Source of the DNA: Straminergon stramineum
Taxonomy: Eukaryota; Streptophyta; Bryopsida; Hypnales; Calliergonaceae
NCBI GenBank assembly: GCA_963920665.1
Contig: OY987271.1
Span: 1,242,501-1,306,500 of the forward strand
Reading direction: 5' to 3'
Length of the DNA: 64,000 nt
In this document: positions 38,117 to 49,819 of the stretch, piece after piece
Layout of the letters: each line of letters starts with the position of its first letter
Position numbering within the stretch: position 1 is the first letter of the stretch
The notes under the pieces: generated by a model
What the model was told of the DNA's origin: nothing
Databases searched by the model: none
What the model saw: the letters and a program-made list of their open reading frames with translations, nothing else
Made by a program: the position numbers and the translations under genes

Positions 38117-38848
38117 AAGAATTTGCCAAAATATGAAGCTTGGATTTTATAGATGCCAGCTAGGACTGCTCCACTACTGTACTAACTTACTATGGTAGCA
38201 CTCATGAGAGTCTTGGGCACCAAGCTTGGGGAAGGTACCAAGGCTAGGTGCCCTAAGACCTTTGTTCTTTTTAACCCTTGAAGGGCATGAAAGCCCTTTG
38301 CAGTTGAATAGTATATTATGAATTTGGTGGTATTTGATTAAACAAACATTGACCAAATACTTTTCAGTACAAAGTAAATTAATGATCACAATAGTAGATA
38401 AACAACAAGGAATCACAATTCATATATTAAATCATGATCGAAAAATTATAAGGCTAAATACAATTCATACAGAGGGTCCCCAAGGGCCTTTCAAGGATTA
38501 AAGTAACGAAGGTACACTCCAAATTGCATTGTGTCTCTTGAAGAGATCCTCCTTATATGTATATCTTGAAAATCGATAAGTACCCACAGTTGAAGAACGT
38601 CTACCAAATGTCACATCCAAAGGTACCACTCTTTGGTACATTTTTCTTTCATTTCCTAGCAAGAAAATAGAGAAATTTGACCAATCCGACCAATCTCATA
38701 ATAGTACTTGTGCATAATAGAAAAGTAGCACTTTTGGATGTCCCTACCTTTGGTATTTAAAAAATAAAATCATGATTGTTGACAATAAAATCCAACATAT
38801 AGTTGCTTCAAGATAGAAATCATATTTCATTTGCTTATTTGTACATAG

Positions 38849-38949
38849 GTCATTTAATTTGATTACTTTCATCTATATTTTGAAGATTCTTGTATGTCAT
38901 TTAATTTGATTACTTTCATCTATATTTTGAAGATTCTTGTATGTCATTT
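38849..38949. repeat. Perfect 47-bp tandem duplication
   Basis: The unit beginning GTCATTTAATTTGATTACTT and ending AAGATTCTTGTAT is present twice without change. A GTCATTT start of a third copy follows. Identity of the two copies implies a recent event. Confidence 0.93.
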
Positions 38950-41699
38950 GGCAACCAAAACAATGATACCAAAAAATGAATTTTCCCTAAAGAAAGATTC
39001 TATAATTTTGTCAAAAAGAAATCTTGCAGTCACTAAAATTAACCTTGCCAAAGATGACTTTGTGTTTCTAATATTATAGTGTTGACTAAGGGCTACTTCA
39101 CACTTAGGGTGAAGTTAGAGAAATAATAACACTTTAGCACTTGTAGTCTACGCTAAGAGTTTAGAAATGGTACAACTTGGCTAGTGAGTCAAATCATAAC
39201 CCCAAATGCAACTCTTGAGGTAGTCCAAATTTCCCTTGAATATGAAGATGTGTTGTAGAGTTCAACTTAGAACAATAATTTTGTCAAAAAAAATGTAAAA
39301 ATTGATTCATAGATCAAATAATTTAGTTGTTGAAGTGAAACATACTTACATCCCTTGAACTAAATAATATTTTCAAAGAAGATTTTTCATTGAGTTTAAT
39401 CAAATTCTTTTGAAAAAACCAATGGAAATCCATTGCAAAATAAAATAAAACAACAACCAAGTACTACAAAGGGGGGTCATTAATTATAGGTAATGTCAAG
39501 AAGGAACAAAGCCAAGCTCAAAGGAGTGAGTAGTAGTCCGGACCCTGAGGTTGTCAAATCTCCTATCATTTTTTTTACTGCAAACAAAGACAATTGAATC
39601 CATGACTATCAAATAACATCCTTTCTTGCATAAGGCAACTAAAAGAATTCAGAAAGATCTATCTAGTACACGCTGAGAAATTCTTGTCATAATCAATCAA
39701 GGAATCTAAGAGTTGGAGGCTAAAGAGTTGATTTGACCATCTAATGTTTCCAAATGTTTATTTGTTCTTTGCAATATCTTATTTCTAAATTTCACGACAT
39801 ACAAACAAACGATGCCAACATTATGAGAAAAAAAACCACCCATTCAAGGGCAAGGGGACAAGAAATAGGAAAAGTATTTCTTGCAATCACCTATGATAGA
39901 ATCAAAGTGAAAAAATAACTTAACCAAATTAGAGAATTAATGATAGACAATGGATGTGTACCATTGGAATTGCAATAATTTAGAAAAAATTTATAGTGTA
40001 TACATTGTTGTTGATGTTTACTTATGAAAAATGTGCAAATACATGCCTACAATATTAGCAACCTCGTAAAAGTTTTAGTTCAAGGACCCTTAGGATTTCG
40101 TAGACATTGCTTTCATGATTCCTACATAGCAATCAACATTGAAGGATAAACCTTCAATGTTTGAAAATACATGTTTAATATGAGAAACACTAGACATGGA
40201 TTTATATAAAATCTTGTACCCAAAATTGATACAAGTTTAGTTGTGCTTCTTTTGTGACTAATTGACATGTACACATGAATAGTTGAGCTACGATCTACAA
40301 AAAAAGATGGAATTTTTTTGGAAAAGATACATTGTTGACCATTTTACATTTGTATTACAAACATTGTTATACATAGTTTTATATGCCATTTCTCTTTACA
40401 ATGACCTTTCTAGAAAGTGCCAACCCACATGCGCTATCTATGTATTTGTTTTTTCTCCAAAACACAATGGATGTTGTTTAAGATGCAAAAATGATACTTC
40501 TTTTGCACTCCTTTTTACAAATTTCTATATATTATATTGAGATTGGCAAATATAAATATATAGAAATGCAGAAAATTGTTGTATACAATTGAATTTTTTA
40601 GATTAGATTGCTCTAATTCATTCTCTATTAAATAAAATTAGTGACCTTCATTTCTAAGTCACTTCCAATTTTTCTTAGATTATGAGAAATTTCTATTTTT
40701 TTCATTGTTTTTGAGTTTTTCTAGAAACCACTTTGTGGTTTCTTGGAACTTAAACCCAGAGGTCAATGCCAATGTTTTTAGTCCTTTGAATAACTTCAAG
40801 TACAATTGTCGGATGGAAGAAATTTCATCCAATTTTTTTGGGAAGTTGCTTGAATGTATTTTCAAGGAATATTGTAGCATATTCCTTCAATACAATATTA
40901 TTGACATTCAACGACACTAGCACACAAGTCTAGAGTAGCAAGCTTGTGAGCCCTAAACATAAAGCCAACAAGTCTAGAGCCCTGAATATGATTTTTTTTA
41001 ATTTTCAACTTTTTTTGGTTATTTTGAAAAAAATTCTTATGAAAATCGGAAAATCTAGAATTTTTAGTAAATTTTGGAACCTATAACCCCAAAATCATTT
41101 GAGTCCCTATGATCTTGGAATGCACATTTTTGGGGGCTCTTTTCAATTACTACTATCATTGGAAGAATTTCATAAATGTTTTATACCCGTGAAGACTTGG
41201 TTTTGTCTACTACAATTTAAAGGTCTAAGAAATTAGGAAAATTTACTACAACACAATGAAACTTGTTTTTTTCCATTTAGCTTATGATAGATACAATATC
41301 CAATGGCATAATTATTAGCCTCCCTAGATTCATACTTAGGCCATCAAATCATGGTCTCATAAACCTCTTGTAAATGTAATCCAACCTAATGGAGTGACAA
41401 CCATGTAGAAAACCAACATAATTATGATACTCAAGACATCTAGACACCTTCCAAATAAAATCAAAATCAAAAATCAAAAAATCTAGTTACTTATTTTTCT
41501 ATCAATTACTAGTTACTAGTCATAGGATTGTTACTTCATAGATTAAAAACACATATTCCTATATGTAATGAATGCAAGGAGATTTTCCTCTCCATTCTAT
41601 TTTGAGGCGTTTCACATATTACAAAAATTGTAGAACACCATACGATGAATGAACCACCTAAAAAATCGTGACCAAACCTACTCTAAAATATTAATGATA
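38950..41699. other. AT-rich intergenic DNA, no gene seen
   Basis: No long frame, repeat end or inverted pair was recognised. Short frames near 40.3 and 40.7 kb have composition typical of AT-rich non-coding DNA. Confidence 0.5.
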
Positions 41700-42973
41700 C
41701 ACTATAAGAAGGCCACATTTTAGGCTATGTTTTGCCACTAATGCACGATGTCCAAAAAAACTTGAAGATGTCGAAGAGCAATTGGCCTAACAAAGAAGAT
41801 TTTTGTGGACGTTGTAGAGAACATTGGTGCATCACTGTAAAACTAAGTTGATGTTATCATAGACGTTGATGTTTTATTTGACATGACTGAAGACATGCTA
41901 TTGTTTTTTGGAATGTCAAATTTTTTTTAGGTTGCCACGTTAGCAAGTAGATCCATTCTAACTATGGTTAAGCCAGTAAAAATTACTATGGTCTATAGTA
42001 AAATGTTGACCATTTGTAAAAAAATTAAAGGAAGGGTAGCCACATGGCATGCTTAGCCAAAAAAGGGAAATGGATGGATGTGCACTATGGATGGAAAGAG
42101 ATGGTCTTCATACAAGTTGAGTGGTAGGAAGTGAAACGATTGATATGGGATATGTAAAGCAAGAAATGCATTCAATATAAAATGTCTAAAACAACGTCTA
42201 GATATCCAAAAAAACATTTAGATGTCTAAAACAATGTCTACATGTCTAAAACAACGTCAAGATGTACAATGGTCAATTTCCCATATCGTAGTTATCCCAT
42301 ATTTTTTGTCTAACTATAGACAAACAATGAATTTAAATATAACCTCTATACCCTTAATTCTCACTAACTTTTGATGAAGAAATTCCTTCATTTTGCCATC
42401 AAAAATTCTCTTGATGGTAGATGGTAAGTTTTCTTCAATTTTTTTGAATTCAACAATTTTGTTCGTTTATTTTATTTTTATTTTTATTTAAATAATTATT
42501 TTTGTTGATCTTGCCTTGTAGATATGGTATGCACCAATTGGTGTCTCAAAAAAAGCTTTGACATCTAATTTGATGTATCAAAAAGTAGCATTAAAATTTT
42601 CAAATGACATAAAAGTGTGATGACTAGGCATGCCATGTCATCATAATCGGTTACCACGTCACTTTTCCCGCCACGAAATCAAGTGCCACATCATAGATGG
42701 GTTGGATGAAAAAAATCCCACGTGGCTCTTCTTACCTATGTAGTGCTTACATGGTGTCCATGTGTCGTATTGTGGAGAACTTAGAAAACCATCTTTTCGG
42801 TGATGTTAGAAAAAAGTAAGTTGAAATCGGGCATGTTTTTTCAGATTCTCAAATGTTTTTGCCTGTCCATTATAACGAATTTTAGGTGATATCATCGTTG
42901 ACTACTTCCGTGTCAAATTGAACACTAAAAAATATTTTTTCCAATGTTAAAAAAACATTGTTTTCTTATAGTA
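41700..42973. mobile_element. CACTA-like non-autonomous element (1274 bp) with ATA target duplication
   Basis: The left end is CACTATAAGAAGG. The right end is inverted as TACTATAAGAAAAC, with the outermost base changed. ATA lies on both sides (41697-41699 and 42974-42976), as expected for the 3-bp duplication of CACTA elements. A short array of AGATGTCTAAAACAACGTCT units (about 42178-42268) lies inside. No transposase is seen. Confidence 0.6.
42178..42268. repeat. Short tandem array inside the CACTA-like element
   Basis: About four imperfect units of the form TGTCTAAAACAACGTCTAGA are present. They could be subterminal repeats of the element, although they are internal here. Confidence 0.6.
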
Positions 42974-43149
42974 ATATGTCATAGCTCTAGTAACACCTTA
43001 TAGCTTCAAATAGCCTTTAGAACCCTTTACAGTTTTCAAGGCTCACCATGCTTCAATTCTAGTATCACTTGAGTCCAAACTAATTAACACTACACATTCC
43101 ACACACCCACAACATTAGTTCTCATTTTCAACTTGCACTACTAAGTCTT

Positions 43150-43625
43150 AACCCCCGGGACTACTACACGCACTCCACTCGTGACACCCGGTATGTCACT
43201 TGGTGACATGGGGCGAGACTTCCATGTTACTGTTCTAGGACTCATGGTGGCACTACTTACCATGGTCATAACTGCCCTTGGTTGTCACCCCTCTCCATAC
43301 TAGGCCCGTTGTATATTTGCTACTTTCACACCAACACTAATCATGACTCACAACTTAGGTCACATTACAAATGGCCTAGCAAAGGGTGGAACTCCAACCT
43401 ACCGGTGCCACGGGACACCTACACAAGTGTCCTATGGAGCCTTGAAGCTAGTGGTGAAGTTGCATCACCAACTATGAGTTACCGGGACTCACCAAGGCTC
43501 CAAAAGGTAGTGAGGAGGGAGACCAACCCCTCCTATAATACTTTCTATGGCATTCGGCAAGCCCCCCCTCTTGTGCATCGAAGGAACTTCCCAAACCCCC
43601 TAGGGTTTTAGAAAACCACCCATTT
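43150..43625. other. Block of distinct composition, unidentified
   Basis: Roughly 470 bp rich in ACC, CACC and GGCAC words interrupts AT-rich DNA. An open frame of about 109 codons runs through it on the plus strand, but no motif is recognisable. It resembles plant long-terminal-repeat DNA in texture, yet I found no second copy in the window. Confidence 0.35.
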
Positions 43626-43930
43626 CCAACTAAAATTGCCAAGTTCCAACTTCATTTGAACTCCTGAACTTCCAAACGGTATATATTACACGCCCCAAAA
43701 TTCCAAAAATTGTAGTGGAAAATTGCAAAAGAAGCTAACAACCCACTACGCACACATGCACAAAAACGTGGCAAAAAGAACCGTAGTTGATTTTGACTAT
43801 GGTTTTTTTTTACCATGTTTTGTTATAGGGTTTGTTGTTGCTTGCATTTCCCACTTGTTGCATTGTTCTACTGTTGGTGCATTTCCAATTGGGTAGATGG
43901 TTTTGTTGTTCTTTTTTTTTTGTATGCATT

Positions 43931-44087
43931 CATTACAAGAGAACAAGTTGTTTTAAGCAAGTTTTCAAGTATACATATATTTTCTAGTAAATTTTTATTG
44001 AAAATCTCCTGAAAGGTCATTACTTAAAATCTTATGTCTAGGACTATACTTTAAAACTTACTTATAACAACCCTTTTTCTTGTAGTG
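43931..44087. mobile_element. CACTA-type MITE, copy 1 (157 bp), ATT target duplication
   Basis: The left end CATTACAAGAGAACAAGTTG pairs with the inverted right end CACTACAAGAAAAAGGGTTG, and the match continues for about 40 bp. ATT flanks both ends (43928-43930 and 44088-44090). The CACTACAAGAAAA end is typical of plant CACTA elements. Confidence 0.87.
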
Positions 44088-45408
44088 ATTTGAATTTAGT
44101 GGTGGCGGTTGATCAAACAAAATGTTTTACATGTCTTAAACATGGTGAAGAGATGACACAATGATAATACAAGGCACTCTTGCAAACAAAAGTGAACATG
44201 CTATAGAAGCTTCATCTTTCCCCTATTGAGATTAGTATGTGTCAATACAAGGCACCCCTCTAGTACTTTTGGCCAACAAATGATCCATTTCCGCTTCAAT
44301 CCTTTTACACAACATTCAATAACATCCCACTAGAACCAAAAGTTTGACACTACTTCCCAATGACTTTCCTCATCCTTTTTTATCCTGTGATATATTGGAC
44401 TTAGTGTTCTCTTAGGTCTTCTAGCAATTTTGGCAATGAATTTGATGTTTGAATTTTGTTGCTAAGCTTGGCATTTGTTATTTGATTTGTGATTGATCCT
44501 TGTAATGCGCCATAGGATGTGTTACAATCACCTTCATTACATGAGGGGAAATTTGTGTCTCTGTTTGAGTTCTCTACCCTTGAAAGACTTTGTTATAGTT
44601 CTAGTGGACTTGGTTTGAACATAAGGTTTAGAAAAGTTTTTTTTGAGTGATGTGAATCTCCTTTTGAGCCAATGTGGGGGTCCAACTTTCTCTTCATTCT
44701 TCTGAAAATTTCCTCCCCTTCCAAATGAGATATGTGAGTTTTGACAGCTTCAACTCTGAATAATGTGTTTGGTGTCTCTTCAATCTTCTTGTGGTCCCCA
44801 CTTTACCTTGAAGCTCTCAACTACAACTCTCCCTTAGACAAACCAGATCCAAAAGCATGTTCTTTCAATATGTTTAGTAGATTGTCATTTGCAGATACTA
44901 CTGTTGTAGATGGCATCAAAAAAATTATTTTCTTGGTTTTTAGACATTTGAAGCTACTTCTTGTAAAGAGTTTCCAAAAAATTACAAAGAGGATGTTGTG
45001 TGTCTCTTCCAAACTCAAATCGTAGAAGACCATTTTGCCACATCATTTCAGTTTTCATATTTTATTTTCAACTTCAAAGCCACGAATATATTTAAAATTG
45101 AATTATGCATTGACAAACAAAGCTTTCAAAAGGACCAAATTATTTGTAGGATTTCAAAGATTTATTAGGAAAAAAACTAAAATGTCAAAAATTGGGGGGT
45201 CAATTTTCAATGAGGAAACAAATGTTTAAGGACAAATTTCATCACATACCATTTGCATGAAACCATCTTACTACATGTACTAGAATTATTAGAATGCTAG
45301 CTAGTGGTCTAAGTGATGGAGTGCATCTTCAATTATAGCCTTGGATGAAAGCCACCATGACAATAATGTGAGGTAACATGTCTCTACCTCCTTAATAGTT
45401 TTTGAGTC

Positions 45409-45608
45409 CACTACAAGAGAAAGGGATGTTTTAAATATAGTTCTAGTAGTATAGTCCTATAGAGGGTGACCTAAAAGGTGTGTTTTCAATAAAATTTTAC
45501 TAGAAATACATAATTAATAAAATTTTACAATAAACACTCCTTTCATGTCATTACTTATAAGACTATACTACTAGGACTATATTTAAAACACCCCTTTCTC
45601 TAATAGTG
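45409..45608. mobile_element. CACTA-type MITE, copy 2 (200 bp), inserted in the dead transposon frame
   Basis: The left end CACTACAAGAGAAAGGGATG and the inverted right end CACTATTAGAGAAAGGGGTG stay similar for about 48 bp, to TAGTATAGTC. AGTC flanks both sides (45405-45408 and 45609-45612). Deleting the element and one AGTC rejoins the surrounding minus-strand frame without a shift. It is related to the element at 43931-44087. Confidence 0.92.
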
Positions 45609-45839
45609 AGTCTTTATATTATTTGCATAGTCATCTATGTTGATATTGTAAGTCTTGCTTGATGTGCTTTTGTAGAGAACTACTCTAATGCAACAAGCAA
45701 ATCTTTTCATGATTCACCATATTGTCTTCAAATGGCAAAACCAATGCCGCAACGATTTGAATGACATGAAAATTTGCCATTGCATTGTCTACCATCAAGC
45801 CCTTGAGGATTGGATGATCTATACCATACTAAGCCATAA

Positions 45840-46096
45840 AAGGCCATATTTGTTATATTGAGACTTTTCGCAGATTTTGAGACAGAATGCTAGTTATTGA
45901 AAAATTGTTTAAAAAAATAATAATTGAAATAAAAAATAAATAATGCTCAAATAGTGATCCTATAATGAAATTCTAAAAGTTGATATTGTTACCTATTTAT
46001 AAAAGAAAACTAGTAAAGAGATAAAACGGTTTATCTTCAAGTCGAGGATAAAATTGATGAGACTGCAGAAGGTCTCAATATAACAAATATGGCCTT
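45840..46096. mobile_element. MITE with perfect 25-bp inverted ends and ATAA target duplication (257 bp)
   Basis: AAGGCCATATTTGTTATATT (then GAGAC) at the left is perfectly inverted at the right. ATAA flanks both ends (45836-45839 and 46097-46100). Deleting the element and one ATAA restores the minus-strand frame across the junction (SLNVVMA then YGIDHPILKG). The superfamily is not obvious. Confidence 0.93.
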
Positions 46097-46545
46097 ATAA
46101 CAACATTCAAGGACCTCTAGAGCTACACTTTGATTTATGTATCCTTGAACTACATATGATGCATTCTAATAGTCATCACCTTCTTTAACCTAAAGTCATT
46201 CAAGTAGCACACCTTCATAGTCCACTCTTCTACACGCTTCACATATTCAAACATCATCCGCTTGTGTTCCGAATCCCCTCTGATTTCTATGTGCTTCATT
46301 GAGTCCACACCACTTCTTAGTTCTTCTATGAGCATCTTGAATAAATACACCTTCTCCTTCCCTCATCCAAAGAAGATGAAATCATATATGTATTCAAACA
46401 TCAAATCTATCTTTGTGGTTATGATTTTATCAATAACTCTTCCTATATTGTCAAGCAAAAGGATGAAATGTCCTTGTTCCAAAATTGTGTGAATAGGTCT
46501 CAGATAGTGGGAGGCTTTTGTGGTAGAAATTCTTTGCATATAAAA

Positions 46546-47399
46546 TCTTTATATCCTTAACCCTCTCTTAAATAATCCTAAACCTATTTCCAAATCTCTA
46601 TCCTATAATTTCTATGATAACCTTGAAATTTCTATAGCTATCTTTGACCTAGCATAAATGATGGACAATTACTCCAAGTGTTTTGAAACCTTTCCACAAT
46701 CAACTTGTAAAATACTCAAATATCAATTTTCATCCAAATCTAAAACACTATCATTTGTATCCAATTTTGGTAAACATTTTTCCAAGTCTACTAACTTTCT
46801 AATCTCCTAACCCTCTAACCCTAACATCAATTACTTACCAATCATTTATCAACCAATAATTAATAAGAATAAATAACAAGAACTTCCAATACTACACACA
46901 TCCTCCAACCTTAGAAAGAACAACCCATATCCATTGATTTCGAGCTTCATTGTCCATTACTTTGTTTGCTACCATTTTGAAACTAAATATGAATGAAAAA
47001 ATTTATATTTCTTTCTCAAAGCTGAAATCATGTGTAAAATATAAGTCATAAAATTTTCAAATTTTTTGGAAAAAAGTTGAAATTAGTTTGAATGTTTTAG
47101 AAAAAAATGAAGAAAACTCATATCAATTAGAAAATACACTCAAAAAATCTAAAATTTTCACCATAGATGTATATTAAAGTGTATAATATTGCAAAGTAAT
47201 CCAAAATGACCATATCACTCAATTAGAAAATCAACAAACCATAGTTACAGGCCCAAAGTTCATATTGCTATAAAATTTCCAAATTTCCAAAGTTTCCCAT
47301 TTGATAAGTTTCAATCCATTAGTTTGAATAAAATTCAAAAATACCATTTTTATGGCTAAAATTCACATCAAGAATAAATAGCAAGAAATGGTCAAAATA
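46546..47399. other. AT-rich DNA between two decayed coding pieces
   Basis: No protein-like frame was recognised here. It may be an intron of the old transposon gene, a later insertion, or sequence too decayed to read. No clear element ends were found. Confidence 0.4.
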
Positions 47400-47907
47400 C
47401 ATGACAAGGGTGATCTATGCATTGAGCATTTTTTTTCTTTTGAAAAGTCAATAATATCATGCTATTCACTAAAACAATGCTCAAGGAACTTCCAAATGAA
47501 CACATAGTATCTACAACAACATTACAAGGTTAACATATGAAGATGATTACTTCAACTAGTAGACAACCTATATCCTAGCAATGTTGTGTAAAAATTGGAC
47601 TATTGAAAAATTGAAAGCAATCAGACAACTCCTACAATTCATTGCCACGTAGCATCTTCTTTGGACCTTCTTGATTGTAGAAAGGATAGTTGTTCAAAAT
47701 TTGTTTGTTTATAGAAAGAACAATTGCACAGGTGGTGGCCGTTGGGATTTTGGTCACCTCCTCCACAATGAGGCCACATACTTCTTTAGCAAAATCTCTA
47801 CATTTATCTTTGGTGATAGGGAGTACATGATCTCTAAAATGATTAGCAACTCTGTTCATTTTTGTGATTATCACTACAAGAGTGGTGGATCCCAAGATCA
47901 CACACAT
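47400..47907 (-). pseudogene. Decayed coding piece, probably of the same transposon protein
   Basis: Minus-strand translation gives protein-like sequence: VANHFRDHVLPITKDKC, then RDFAKEVCGLIVEEVTKIPT and NNYPFYNQEGPKKMLRG. After a TAG it resumes as ELSDCFQFFNSPIFTQHC, then further stops. Orientation and order fit a segment lying upstream of the frame at 46545..44250. I assign it to the same protein by style and position, not by a search. Confidence 0.55.
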
Positions 47908-48367
47908 TAAAAAAAATAGGAGATCTTTTGCAAACTTTATACACTAGAGTATAATCTTTTGGAGAATAGTTACATTATGAAAATGGAAAGATTTTGCAAC
48001 CACTCCACTCTATTTCATTTTGTATAGAAGCCCTCATAAAGTATTAAGGATTTGTATAAGCAAGATGACTAGCACAATATGACTTGGAGGACTTGAGCTC
48101 GTCATTGTTGCAGATGTTAGTCATCATCAACTTGCACCATTGGTGTCTATTGTATCACTTGTCCACTCCTTATAAATTCTAGTCAATCTTCAATGAAGTA
48201 AATGAACGACGAAGAAACAAATCAAAGATGATGTCTTTGTTGAATGTTGGTGGGAAAAACTATAGACAACAATATTGAACAATGTCAAAATTAATGGTTG
48301 CAATTGACAATTCATTCAAGGAGCAATGCACATATGAAAGCTTCTTTAAAAAATCTATTATGCTTAC

Positions 48368-48667
48368 CTAACTAATTGGAGTTGAGTGTAGTGGGGGACG
48401 AGAGGAGGAAGAATTTGTGGGGATATTTGAAGGAGTAGTTGTTGTAAAACTATCAAATGGCTTCACGACCAATTCAATTTTAGAAGAAAACATATATTTT
48501 TTTTGTATCAAGTTTTGGGACTCCCCCTTTGATTTTCTTGAAAACTCTATTATAGGATCTAATTTCTCTACATTCATTGTATGAAGTACTAAACTCTTTA
48601 GAACAATTGGAACAACTTCGCTTAGAGAACTAGATGAAACGGTTGTAGGCACGTACAATGTATCCAC
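48368..48667 (-). pseudogene. Possible coding relic, Ser/Thr/Pro-rich
   Basis: A 99-codon open frame with runs such as VSSSSLSEVV and SNIPTNSSSSRPP ends at TAG directly followed by GTAAGC, which resembles a splice donor. It lies on the same strand as the decayed transposon pieces and upstream of them. No domain is recognised, and chance cannot be excluded. Confidence 0.3.
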
Positions 48668-49819
48668 TATAGATGTTTTTGATTGTCAACTTAGTATCTT
48701 TGTGGATGCAACAAGCCTAAATAAAGGCAAACCCTATGCTCTACAATTTCCCAAAGGAAGATACCAACAATACCCCTTTTCTTCAACAAATTTCATAACA
48801 AACATACATTATTGAAGCTCCTTGGATTCTAACTTCTTCTCTTCTTCATTGTAAATGAAAGATTTCATAAATCAAAAGCATACATGAGGAAGATGACTTG
48901 AGACTTTTGTTTATCTTTCATCATCTAATATAGAAAAACTTGGGGAAATATAATGATTGTTTGCTTGAATTGAAGTCACCACATTAAAATATGCATAAAT
49001 ATTATCAAAATTAAAGGTTGTTGATCTTAGTGAGAGAAAACAAAGAATTTGTCTTTGAACATGACTTTTGATATTCTAGGATAACTAATTATAGATTAAA
49101 GACTACTAGAAAATGATTGAAGTAGGTTGTTGAGATTTAAATAATTAGTTGTCATACTACCAATGATGAAGTTTTGTGGACCATATTTGGAAAGGCATTG
49201 AATGAGTATCGGAAACTTGTTAGGAACTAGAACAACATATTCACTTATAATTAGAAACAACCCACAATCTCAAATAAATTTGTCCTCAAATTCAGTGAGT
49301 GAGTTTTAAAAGGAACGACAATCATGAAAATTTACAGAGTTGCAAATAACAATTCATAAATCTTGACAAGGCCCAAACATGATGTTATACTTAGGAGACA
49401 TTAATTTTCCTTTGGTGGAAGTGTCAAGACTCTTTATTGCAAGGTGGCACACTATACTTGGCAAATTCAATTTTTCAGTGCATGAGCATCGATATGTCTT
49501 TTCATTCTAAAGTCTCATCAAAGTCTTACACATGGTCGACCCATTGTGGAACTAAGAGTGTAGTCTAAGATGTAGAAATACAAATTTTATGCATACATAT
49601 AACTATAGCATTGAAAGCAACATTGCAAAAGATACTTAGAAGAGGAAGAAGCATAGGTCTCTTATATTTCCTTCTTCCAAGGCATTTAGAAGATCTAGGA
49701 TGAGAGGGAAGAAAGTAGTCTTTGAAACAAGTTAGGCAAACCTTGGAGCCATCTGGAAAGTTTTTTGCTTTAGAATAGAAGGTAGTGGTAACAAGATGGA
49801 TGTTTCAATGCAGAAATTT

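Larger units (their letters stand above)
44250..46545 (-). pseudogene. Decayed transposon protein (transposase-like), central and C-terminal part, with two MITEs inserted
   Basis: A protein-like frame runs on the minus strand from about 46545. It includes QGHFILLLDNIGRVIDKI, MKHIEIRGDSEHKRMMFEYV and KKVMTIRMHHM. After removal of the MITE at 45840-46096 it continues as KGLMVDNAMANFHVIQIV (45804..45751). After removal of the MITE at 45409-45608 it continues as YKDSKTIKEVE and SWWLSS (near 45350). Later parts include SKGEL and SGDHKKIEE near 44.8 kb and HLEGEEIF near 44.7 kb. It carries a dozen or more stops and so is dead. From memory, these motifs match a plant transposon protein family with MADSAQANWNAVR and WWLSSGAA signatures, possibly MULE-related; no search was possible. 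The reading between 45.25 and 45.03 kb is the weakest part. Confidence 0.75.

Noticed and set aside
47872..47885. CACTACAAGAG word as a possible CACTA end
   Set aside because: No inverted partner or target duplication was found nearby, and the word lies inside a decayed coding piece.
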